DNA of 56,691 nucleotides from Methylovulum sp. (GTDB taxonomy: Bacteria > Pseudomonadota > Gammaproteobacteria > Methylococcales > Methylomonadaceae), in the NCBI GenBank assembly GCA_030653435.1, contig JAURZI010000020.1, positions 1 through 56,691 of the forward strand, read 5' to 3'. A program made the position numbers and the translations under genes. Shown here in pieces: positions 1 through 7,983 of this stretch (its first letter is position 1; the number at the start of each line of letters is the position of its first letter). The notes under the pieces were generated by a model. The model had not been told where the DNA came from and searched no databases. It saw nothing but the letters and a program-made list of their open reading frames with translations.

Positions 1-2
1 AA

Positions 3-1835
3 GGCAGCGAAGCGTTCACGATCCGTATCGCCGCGATCGCCGACAGCAACTTCGAAGCCATCGCCGCAGACAGCAGCGCCGACCACGTCGACAGCACCCT
101 CATCGACGACGCCACGCCAGGCACCGAACCGGATGCCGACACCGCGCTGGTATCGATCACCGGCGCCCAGACCATCATCGAAGGCCATACATCCACCGCC
201 TACACGGTCAGCGTCGACCAGGCAGCCGGCAGCGTCACGACCCCGATCACCGTCACGCTAAGCTACAGCGGCATCGCCCAGGACGGCAGCGACTACACCG
301 GCGTCACCACCGTGACCATCCCGGCCGGCAGCAACAGCGCCAGCTTCACGCTGGCGACGCTGGACGACGTCAGCGCCGAAGGCAGCGAAGCCTTCACGAT
401 CCGTATCGCCGCGATCGTCGACAGCAACTTCGAAGCCATCGCCGCCGACAGCAGCGCCGACCAGGTCGACAATACGATTATAGATGTGGTTACATCTCCT
501 ATTGCCGTCAACGACCTAGCCACCGGTATCACCGGCCAAACCGTAACCATCGACGTGCTGGGCAACGACAGCGAACATGACACCGCACCGTCCAGCGTGC
601 ATATCGTCGGCACCGCGCAGCCAGGCGATAGCTTAAGCGTGGCTGGTGAGGGCGTCTGGACCGTGGACACCCTTACCGGCGCGATCACCTTTACGCCGGA
701 ACTCGGCAACACCGGCGACCCGACCCCGGTCAGCTACACCGTCATGGATAGTTCAGGCTTAATGTCCAATGTGGCAATAGTCAGTGTGGATATGGACAAC
801 TTGCCAGTCGCCACGGCTGACACGAATGCCGCCGTTGAAGGCGGCGATACGATCACCGGTAATGTCCTCGATAATGAAGCTTTATTAGGTGATGGGCCGA
901 CAACGGTTACTAGTGCTGACCAAAATGGTATTGTCATTTCTATAGGCTCCAGCTTTACCACCCTAGCAGGAGGCAAGCTAACGTTAAATGCTGATGGCAC
1001 TTATTTCTATACGCCGCCAATAGAAGGCAATGTTCCAACAAGTGGTGTGACAGAAATATTTAATTACTACATGGTTGATGTTGACGGTGATCTAAGCAGC
1101 GCCACATTAACCATTGTTGTCAACAACTCGAATATAACGCCAGGTTCATTGATTCAATTAAGTAATCCAAACATGATACCGGCGCTTAATTTGACAATTA
1201 ATGACGACGAAGACGATTGGCATGTCATTAATCAATTCCACAGTGATGAGGTGTTGCCATTCGACGAAATAATGATGTATGCGTCCTTACAAGATTACCA
1301 ATTATCTTTGGCGGGCTCTTTACCGAATCGGGTTGTATTGGAGCTTGAGCCTTTCTCATTTGATATTCCTTCATGGGCATTTCGGCATACTGACCCGAAT
1401 GAGCAACTTGAGTTTACAGCAACACGCGTTGATGGCTCGCCTTTGCCGGATTGGCTGCACTTTAATTCCAAAACCTTAAAGTTCAGTGGCAAACCGCCTA
1501 AAGGCGCTACGGACGAGCGTGTCATGGTAACGGCCCGCGATGAATATGGTAATGAAGTGCATACGACATTTACCGTTCATGTCAATACCGAAGATGAAAC
1601 GAATAGGTCTACGCCTATCAACGACCCTGAAAATAAGCCTGCCAATGAAAATAGCACGTCACCAGAAGCAACGGTGGAACCGGCTGAAATAACTGTGCAA
1701 TATGAACATGGCCCTAATGAAAATCATCAGGCAACCGTTGGCAAATTTGGTTTTAGTGAACAAATTTACGTAGCGGGTAAGTTAAGCAAACTGCAAGAAA
1801 GCCGAGCCCTGCTCGACAGCTTAAGGTATTTATAA
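3..1835 (+). CDS. C-terminal part of a giant Calx-beta/Ig-like repeat adhesin (5' end outside window)
   Basis: The frame is open from the left edge, so this is the 3' end of a much longer gene. The protein begins inside a Calx-beta-like repeat whose unit (key residues GSEAFTIRIAAI...DSNFEAIAADSSAD) recurs at nt 3 and nt 381, a 378-nt (126-aa) period. Cadherin/VCBS-like segments follow (about nt 500-1130), then a dystroglycan-type Ig domain (about nt 1240-1590, with LPDWLHFNSKTLKFSGKPP). A low-complexity Asn/Glu/Pro linker leads to a short basic tail ending LLDSLRYL. Such proteins are usually exported surface adhesins or biofilm matrix proteins; that role is inferred from architecture. A TolC-like gene starts 26 nt downstream and three adaptor-type genes follow, so this is probably the substrate of that export machinery. 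The repeats are GC-rich and the last kilobase is clearly AT-richer. Confidence 0.8.
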   Translation, partial: GSEAFTIRIAAIADSNFEAIAADSSADHVDSTLIDDATPGTEPDADTALVSITGAQTIIEGHTSTAYTVSVDQAAGSVTTPITVTLSYSGIAQDGSDYTGVTTVTIPAGSNSASFTLATLDDVSAEGSEAFTIRIAAIVDSNFEAIAADSSADQVDNTIIDVVTSPIAVNDLATGITGQTVTIDVLGNDSEHDTAPSSVHIVGTAQPGDSLSVAGEGVWTVDTLTGAITFTPELGNTGDPTPVSYTVMDSSGLMSNVAIVSVDMDNLPVATADTNAAVEGGDTITGNVLDNEALLGDGPTTVTSADQNGIVISIGSSFTTLAGGKLTLNADGTYFYTPPIEGNVPTSGVTEIFNYYMVDVDGDLSSATLTIVVNNSNITPGSLIQLSNPNMIPALNLTINDDEDDWHVINQFHSDEVLPFDEIMMYASLQDYQLSLAGSLPNRVVLELEPFSFDIPSWAFRHTDPNEQLEFTATRVDGSPLPDWLHFNSKTLKFSGKPPKGATDERVMVTARDEYGNEVHTTFTVHVNTEDETNRSTPINDPENKPANENSTSPEATVEPAEITVQYEHGPNENHQATVGKFGFSEQIYVAGKLSKLQESRALLDSLRYL

Positions 1836-1861
1836 TTTTTAATTAAAACGAGATATTAACG

Positions 1862-3418
1862 ATGCGATATTTAAAATCATTTGGCGCAATGGTCGCGGCG
1901 ACTGTTACGCTGTCGGGTTGTGCCATCAACCCGAAGCCCATTGAAGCCGATGCCCATTTGGTTAGCGTAATGAATGACCAAGCTGAGATTTACAGCAAGC
2001 AAGAACCCATTATTGCCCCATTGTCTTTTTATGATGTTCTGGCACGCGCATTGAAATATAACTTCGACCATCGTTTAACATTGATGGAAGCTGTGCTGCA
2101 AGATACGCAGCTTGATGTTGCGACCATGAATATGCTCCCGCGGTTGGCTATCAATGCCGGATATATCGGTCGTGACAACCAATTGGGGTCGTCAAGCGTT
2201 GACTATTTTGACAGAACTAAAAGCTCCCAATTAACCCGATATTCCACCTCACAAGATGCAGGGCGCGGTGTTGCCGATTTATCGTTTGCATGGAATGTAC
2301 TTGATTTTGGCGTGAGCTATTTTCAAGCGAAACAACAAGCCGACCGTATTTTGATTGCCCAGGAGCGTCGCCGTAAAGTGGTCAATAATTTATTAAAGGA
2401 AGTGTTGGCGGCATACTGGACCACACATCTGGCAGATCGTTTATTGCCCAAGATCACGCCCGTATTGGAACAAGCCAGAAGGGCGTATGCAACTAGCCAA
2501 AAAGTTGAAAAAGACAATTTGCAACCTGCTATTGATGTTCTGGAATATCAGCGCGGTTTATTACGCATCATAGATCAGTTGGAAAAGCTTAAAGCCGATA
2601 TGTCAGTTGCAAGACCAAAATTGATGGGGTTAATCAATGCGCCTATGCACACTAAACTCGTGCTGGAGGACATCAAAAATGAGAATCATGAACCCCCGTT
2701 GTTGAAAGCCACTACGGCTGAGTTAGAAAGTTTAGGTTTGTTTTATCGCCCTGAATTACGTGAAGAAATTTATCAGGAGCGCATTAGCCGAGATGAAGTT
2801 TGGAAAGAAATGCTCAAAGTGATGCCGGGCTTAACGATTCCATTGTCTGTAAATTGGGACAGCAATTCATTTTTGGTGCATGACATGTGGTTAGAGGCCG
2901 GTGCCCGGACTACGTTTAATTTAGTCAATCTACTCGCCGCCCCCAAAATATGGAAATCGGCAAAAACCCAAATTGAAGTGGTCAATATACGGCGCAAGGC
3001 ATTAAGTATTGCAACATTGGTACAGATAAACGTCGGACATTTACAGTATATGAAAGCCGTTGATAACTACAAAATGGCGAGTGAGTTAAATAAAGTAGAT
3101 GAAAGTATTTTTAAACTGATGAGCAACAACGAAGTGCATGGCGTTGGCTCCGAACTCGAATTAATTTATGCCGCCACGACATCGATAGCCTCGCAATTGG
3201 AAAAAGAACAAAGTCTGGCAGAGATTTACGCCGCATTGGGCAATATTTATGCTTCTATCGGTTTGGATCCGTTGGTCAGCAATGTGCAAGAGGGCACTAT
3301 CCGCGATATTTCGGTGCAATTAAAAAACAATCTGAGCCGCTGGTATAAAGGCGAATTTCCTAAGTTACCGGCTAGCCCGGCAAAACCGGCACTGGCTATT
3401 AATACCAGTGCCAAGTAG
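1862..3418 (+). CDS. TolC-family outer-membrane efflux lipoprotein
   Basis: A 518-aa protein with a lipoprotein signal peptide (lipobox LSGC, Cys at residue 20). It has the long amphipathic helical repeats of TolC/OEP channels (about residues 50-270 and 300-480, e.g. the stretch around LPRLAINAGYIGRDN and WNVLDFGVSYFQAK). The family forms the trimeric outer-membrane duct of type I secretion and tripartite efflux systems. It lies 26 nt after the adhesin and ahead of three adaptor-like genes, so it probably provides the outer-membrane exit for the adhesin. The C-terminal extension is Pro/Ala-rich. Family assignment is firm; substrate is inferred. Confidence 0.85.
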   Translation: MRYLKSFGAMVAATVTLSGCAINPKPIEADAHLVSVMNDQAEIYSKQEPIIAPLSFYDVLARALKYNFDHRLTLMEAVLQDTQLDVATMNMLPRLAINAGYIGRDNQLGSSSVDYFDRTKSSQLTRYSTSQDAGRGVADLSFAWNVLDFGVSYFQAKQQADRILIAQERRRKVVNNLLKEVLAAYWTTHLADRLLPKITPVLEQARRAYATSQKVEKDNLQPAIDVLEYQRGLLRIIDQLEKLKADMSVARPKLMGLINAPMHTKLVLEDIKNENHEPPLLKATTAELESLGLFYRPELREEIYQERISRDEVWKEMLKVMPGLTIPLSVNWDSNSFLVHDMWLEAGARTTFNLVNLLAAPKIWKSAKTQIEVVNIRRKALSIATLVQINVGHLQYMKAVDNYKMASELNKVDESIFKLMSNNEVHGVGSELELIYAATTSIASQLEKEQSLAEIYAALGNIYASIGLDPLVSNVQEGTIRDISVQLKNNLSRWYKGEFPKLPASPAKPALAINTSAK

Positions 3419-3444
3419 CTTTTCACACAGCAGCTTACACTGAC

Positions 3445-3638
3445 TCCCATCTGATCGAGACAACGTCTAAGTTTTGAAAACCGGCACCGCCTACCGTCAC
3501 ACGAAAGGCAGGGTGCGCCGCGCGCGCCTTTTCCGGTACTGAGCCGCCGATGGCCCGCACAGCGCGCGCTCTACGGTGGGAAAAGGCTGAATAATGACAC
3601 TGGCAAAAATTTCAACGCTTTTTGACTCAGATGGAAGT
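3445..3638. repeat. MITE-like palindromic element, full copy 1
   Basis: A roughly 194-bp element with imperfect terminal inverted repeats: ACTCCCATCTGA at the left, TCAGATGGAAGT at the right. An internal GC-rich palindromic core contains GCGCCGCGCGCGCC and CAGCGCGCGCTCTACGG. It closely matches the element at 24117-24310. It separates the TolC-like gene from the HlyD-like gene, so it interrupts what would otherwise be a compact operon. It has no coding capacity. Confidence 0.75.
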
Positions 3639-3693
3639 AACAAAACCACAGGCATAGGGGTGGGTCATCTTGGCCGCCAAGTAACTAAATAAT

Positions 3694-4443
3694 ATGATGA
3701 ATTATATATATGGCTTAATCATCGCGGGTTTGATAGGTAATCTGCCCGCAAGCGCAGCGACAGCCGAAACCGGTGTATCCGACTTGCATCTGCGCGCTCA
3801 AGTTAAAGCGCGACAAAGCACATTGATTGCTAGCGAAATGAACGCGCGTATCAGCATGCTCAAATTACGCGATGGCGAACACTTCTCTGAAGGACAGGTT
3901 TTAGTCAATTTCCATTGTGCATTGGAAAGGGCTCAATTAAACAAAACCCAGGCGACATTGGAAAAAACCGTTAAAACCTATGATGTCAAACAACGGCTGG
4001 AAGCCCTGCGTTCTATCGGTGCACTAGAGTTGGCCGTTGCCAAAGCGGAAGCCGCCGAAGCCAAAGCGGATGTGCAGGTTGCTCAAGCGGAATTAGACCG
4101 CTGTGTCATCAAGGCGCCTTTTTCCGGAAAAGTGACTGATGTTATCGCTAGGGCTTACCAAACAGTCAGGGCGGGCGACCCCTTGTTGGAAATCCTGGAT
4201 GACAAGAATTTAGAAATTGAATTTATGGCGCCCTCAAAAGCATTATTGCAACTCAGTATTGGCAAGCATTTTCGCGTAATTCTGGACGAAACGGGTAAAA
4301 CCTATGATGCAGAAATTATCCGTTTGGGGGGTAAAGTCGATCCCGTTAGCCAAACAATTAAAGTCTATGGGCGTATCGTTGACAAAACATCCGAGTTATT
4401 GCCCGGCATGAGCGGAGCGGTCGAACTCGCCATTACCCCATGA
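3694..4443 (+). CDS. HlyD/RND-type periplasmic adaptor (membrane fusion protein)
   Basis: A 249-aa protein with an N-terminal signal peptide (MMNYIYGLIIAGLIGNLPASA) and the usual adaptor order. A first lipoyl half (about residues 40-75, with SMLKLRDGEHFSEGQVLVNF) precedes a short coiled-coil hairpin rich in Ala/Glu/Lys (about 80-140). The second lipoyl half (IKAPFSGKVTDV) and a beta-barrel region ending in LPGMSGAVELAI follow. It is short for the family. Its stop overlaps the next start by 4 nt (ATGA), indicating translational coupling. The start could be either of two adjacent ATGs. It probably links the inner-membrane components encoded downstream to the TolC-like channel. Confidence 0.85.
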   Translation: MMNYIYGLIIAGLIGNLPASAATAETGVSDLHLRAQVKARQSTLIASEMNARISMLKLRDGEHFSEGQVLVNFHCALERAQLNKTQATLEKTVKTYDVKQRLEALRSIGALELAVAKAEAAEAKADVQVAQAELDRCVIKAPFSGKVTDVIARAYQTVRAGDPLLEILDDKNLEIEFMAPSKALLQLSIGKHFRVILDETGKTYDAEIIRLGGKVDPVSQTIKVYGRIVDKTSELLPGMSGAVELAITP

Positions 4444-5774
4444 GTGAACAACGTAATCAGCAATTATTAAGGCTGACTTTATTATTACAGCTCGAATACC
4501 GCGCCCGGCAAGCCTCGGCTGAGGAATTGCCCTATGTCATCGTTAATGAAACGGCCGATTTATTACCTTACCGGCAAGCACTGTTATGGCAGCGCGACTC
4601 CTCGCACACAACTGCGGTATCGGGGGTGTCGCATCCTGAAAAAAATGCGCCTTATACGTTATGGATAACGGCAGTGTTCAAGCATTTTTCGCAAAACGAA
4701 CGCGCTACGGCAACAACTTTAATTGATGCGGTTGATTTGCCTGCTGAGTTGGCTGCCGATTGGGAAGAATGGCTGCCAGCACATGGTTTATGGATTCCTT
4801 TGCCTACCCCGACCGGCAGCACTTACGTTTTGGCGCTATTTCGTGAAACACCCTGGCAAGAGCCCGAGCTGCATGTTTTGTCGTACTTATCGCAGGCTTA
4901 TGGTCATGCCCTTGCCTTATCGACAGCGGCAAAACCCCGACTTTCCTGGCGTGAACATATCAAAATACGGCGCTTGCAATTCGCGATAGCGGCGGTAGTG
5001 TTAGCCGCTATGGCGTTTCCGGTCCGGCAGTCCGTGTTAGCTGATGCCGAAGTAATCCCATTCCGGCCACATCTGGTACGAGCGCCACTTGATGGTGTCA
5101 TCGAGACGTTTTATGTTCAACCTAACGAGATAATAAAGGTCGGGCAAAAACTGTTTGCTTTGGATATGACGCAACTGCGTAGCCGTTTGAGCGTTGCCGA
5201 AGAAGCTCGCGATATTGCGAAAACAGAATATCTACAAACCACGCAACAAGCCATGCTTGACCAAGCCGCAAAAGCAAAACTGGCCGTGCTCAAAAGCAAA
5301 TGGGACCAGGAACTCGCCGAAGTCGATTATGTGCGAAGCTTATTGGAGCGTTGCGAAGTTACCGCCAGCAAATCAGGTGTGGCGGTATTTGATGACCCTA
5401 ATGATTGGCTGGGCCATCCTGTTACTCAGGGTGAGAAAATTCTCGCAGTGGCTGATCCGCAGACAGTGGAGTTGGAAGTGCGTTTGCCCATGGATGACTT
5501 GGTTAATCTGCAAGCAGGCAGTGAAGTGCTTTTTTTTCCTAATGTTGAGCCTCATCGACCGATGCCCGCAGTCTTGACGTATTTTAGCTATCGTGCCAGC
5601 CCGACGCCTGCCGATGTGATGGCGTATCGCCTGAAAGCTAAATTTACCGATGCCGCTCATTTGCCCCGCTTGGGCTATCAGGGCGTAGCTAAAGTGTATG
5701 GTATGCGGCGGCCATTTATCCTATGGTTGTTGCGAAAACCCATACGCACGGTACGTTTGTGGTTGGCATGGTAG
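4440..5774 (+). CDS. GAF-like N-terminal domain fused to an HlyD-family membrane adaptor
   Basis: A 444-aa protein. Residues 1 to about 165 look like a GAF-type sensory domain (DLLPYRQALLW near 40-50 and LWIPLPTPTGSTYVLALF near 117-134). A single membrane segment follows (about 178-197, around FAIAAVVLAAMAFPV). Then comes an HlyD/lipoyl adaptor half (VRAPLDGVIETFYVQPNEIIKVGQ) with a coiled-coil hairpin and a second lipoyl half (about 300-320). The N-terminal domain would face the cytoplasm and the adaptor the periplasm. Coupling a sensor-like domain to an adaptor is unusual compared with classical HlyD. It overlaps the next gene. Confidence 0.8.
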   Translation: MSEQRNQQLLRLTLLLQLEYRARQASAEELPYVIVNETADLLPYRQALLWQRDSSHTTAVSGVSHPEKNAPYTLWITAVFKHFSQNERATATTLIDAVDLPAELAADWEEWLPAHGLWIPLPTPTGSTYVLALFRETPWQEPELHVLSYLSQAYGHALALSTAAKPRLSWREHIKIRRLQFAIAAVVLAAMAFPVRQSVLADAEVIPFRPHLVRAPLDGVIETFYVQPNEIIKVGQKLFALDMTQLRSRLSVAEEARDIAKTEYLQTTQQAMLDQAAKAKLAVLKSKWDQELAEVDYVRSLLERCEVTASKSGVAVFDDPNDWLGHPVTQGEKILAVADPQTVELEVRLPMDDLVNLQAGSEVLFFPNVEPHRPMPAVLTYFSYRASPTPADVMAYRLKAKFTDAAHLPRLGYQGVAKVYGMRRPFILWLLRKPIRTVRLWLAW

Positions 5775-7897
5775 CTGTCAGTTTAGCCGGTGCAGAGAAA
5801 AAATGGCCTGCCTTGCGTGAAGATTTAAGCATTTATGCCGGGCCGCGTGCACGTGACGGCACACCAACCTGGACCCTGTACGATCCAGCGGTACATCGTT
5901 ATTTTCGATTAGGTTGGTTGGAATTTGAATGCCTGCAACATTGGTCATTAGGTGAGGCTGATGCCATAGCCGTAGCCATTAGCCATGACACGCCCATCGA
6001 GGTACAAGTGGCCGATGTTGAGGAAGTGGGTAAATTTTTGCTTAATTATCAATTGACCAAACCCCAAGGTTACGAAACTAGCGTGCTGTTCGCCCGAAAA
6101 CGTAAAGCCGCAAAGCCCCGTTTTTGGACATGGTTGTTGCATAATTATTTATTTTTACGCATTCCTTTAGTAAAACCGGATCGTCTGTTAAAAAATAACT
6201 TAGTGTGGGTACGTTACCTGTTTCATCCACGTTTCATTATATGTTTGTTATGCGCTGCGGTATTGGCGATATACCTGGTTGCCGAACAGTGGACGGCTTT
6301 TAGCCATAGTTTCCTCTACGCCTTCACTCCGGAAGGGGCGCTGGCGACGGCGGGCATGCTTTCGTTATCAAAAATTATCCATGAATTAGGCCATGCTTTT
6401 GCGGCCAGCCATTTTGGTTGCCGTGTGCCAACCATGGGCGTCGCCTTTATGCTGGGCTTTCCGATGTTATGGACAGATGTCACTGATGCCTGGCGGTTAC
6501 CGAACCGCCATCAGCGGTTAATTATTGATGCTGCCGGCATGCTGGCTGAACTGGCGCTCGCCGTCCTGGCGACATTGTTATGGACGATACTGCCTGACGG
6601 CGCATTAAGAACAGGCAGTTATTTATTGGCCAGTACGGCATGGCTGTTGACGCTGGCCATTAATCTCAACCCCTTTATGCGCTTCGATGGCTATTATCTC
6701 TTTTCAGATTGGCTGGATATAGCGAATTTGCAGGATCGCGCTTTCGCTCTGGCCCGTTGGCAATTAAGGGAAAATTTATTTGCGTTTCACTTGCCCCCCC
6801 CTGAATTATGGCATAGCGCACAGCGGCGTTTGCTGCTGGCCTATGCTTATGGCACATGGCTTTACCGATTAATGCTATTCACCGGCATCGCCTGGGCGGT
6901 TTATCATTTTTTCTTCAAAGCGCTCGGTTTGGGGCTGTTTGCTGTTGAAATCGGTTGGTTTATTATGCTCCCCATGATCAAAGAGATTGCCGTCTGGCGT
7001 GCAATTATCACCACCCGGCAAAGCACTGTACGTCCACGATTGACGTGGTTAATTCCGTTGCTGGCGTTAGCCTTGTTATTTATTCCCTGGCGCTCGCATG
7101 TATTGATTCCAGGATTGTTAAATGCAGAAGCGGAATTTACGCTTTACAGCTCGCAAGCAGCGCAAGTGCGGCGCATTTTGGTCCACGAAGGTGATACCGT
7201 TAAAACTGGACAAGTATTAATTGAATTAAATTCGCCCGATCTGGACTTTGACATCACTTCGGCTGAACACAAACTGGCCGAATTGACCGAACAATTGGCG
7301 TCGCAAAGTTTAGATAGCGATCTGGCATGGCATAATCCAATGGATCTGCAAGCCTTGCAGTCCGCGCGGGCAGAACTGAACGGTTTAAAAGAAGCGCAGC
7401 AAAAGCTGACCCTACGCGCCACTTTTCCGGGTTATATTCGGGACTTGTCGGATGTATTGCAAGAGGGCGAATGGCTTGCAAAAGATGAAGCATTAGGTGT
7501 CGTTGAAACAACCCGTGCCAACGCCGTCGCGTATACTGAAGAAGCGGACTTGGCGCTGTTACAAATGGGCTCGAAAGGGCGTTTCTATCCAGAAGGTGGC
7601 GATCTTCCGACCTTCCCCGTGCAAATTATCGCTATCGACCAAACAGGGACGCGACAATTAACCCGTGCCGAACTGGCTTCGATATACGGCGGTGAGATTG
7701 CCGTGCGTGAAGACGAACACCACCACTTAATTCCTACTCAAGCCATTTATCGGGTACTGCTGCAAGCTGAAACACCGCCATGGAAACAAGCCGTTAGTGT
7801 TAGGGGCCGTATCGCCTTGGAAACTCCACCGGAAAGTTTAATAAGGCGGGTCTTACGCTCCAGCATTGCCGTGCTGATCCGCGAAAGCGGATGGTGA
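5768..7897 (+). CDS. M50-family (site-2-protease-like) zinc metallopeptidase fused to an HlyD-type adaptor
   Basis: A polytopic protein of about 709 aa from this ATG, which overlaps the upstream stop (ATGGTAG). An in-frame ATG at 5723 would add 15 aa. The N-terminal 100 residues resemble a PqqD-like domain (WTLYDPAVHRYFRLGWLEFE). The membrane core contains the M50 zinc motif HELGH (nt 6380-6394) and the second M50 motif NPFMRFDGYYL (nt 6667-6699). Further transmembrane segments follow. The C-terminal 200 residues are an adaptor/lipoyl module (RRILVHEGDTVKTGQVLIEL ... LRATFPGYIRDLSD). The family is related to proteins annotated as putative peptide zinc metalloproteases. It takes the position an ABC transporter would have in a type I operon and could process or escort the adhesin; that role is inference. 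Confidence 0.85.
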   Translation: MVAVSLAGAEKKWPALREDLSIYAGPRARDGTPTWTLYDPAVHRYFRLGWLEFECLQHWSLGEADAIAVAISHDTPIEVQVADVEEVGKFLLNYQLTKPQGYETSVLFARKRKAAKPRFWTWLLHNYLFLRIPLVKPDRLLKNNLVWVRYLFHPRFIICLLCAAVLAIYLVAEQWTAFSHSFLYAFTPEGALATAGMLSLSKIIHELGHAFAASHFGCRVPTMGVAFMLGFPMLWTDVTDAWRLPNRHQRLIIDAAGMLAELALAVLATLLWTILPDGALRTGSYLLASTAWLLTLAINLNPFMRFDGYYLFSDWLDIANLQDRAFALARWQLRENLFAFHLPPPELWHSAQRRLLLAYAYGTWLYRLMLFTGIAWAVYHFFFKALGLGLFAVEIGWFIMLPMIKEIAVWRAIITTRQSTVRPRLTWLIPLLALALLFIPWRSHVLIPGLLNAEAEFTLYSSQAAQVRRILVHEGDTVKTGQVLIELNSPDLDFDITSAEHKLAELTEQLASQSLDSDLAWHNPMDLQALQSARAELNGLKEAQQKLTLRATFPGYIRDLSDVLQEGEWLAKDEALGVVETTRANAVAYTEEADLALLQMGSKGRFYPEGGDLPTFPVQIIAIDQTGTRQLTRAELASIYGGEIAVREDEHHHLIPTQAIYRVLLQAETPPWKQAVSVRGRIALETPPESLIRRVLRSSIAVLIRESGW

Positions 7898-7983
7898 TTG
7901 GGCTGCTCAATCGAACGATAACAACATCCCCAGCGCCGCTTTGCCATTGCGGAGCACACCCTTGGCAAAGTCGCTAGACGCTG

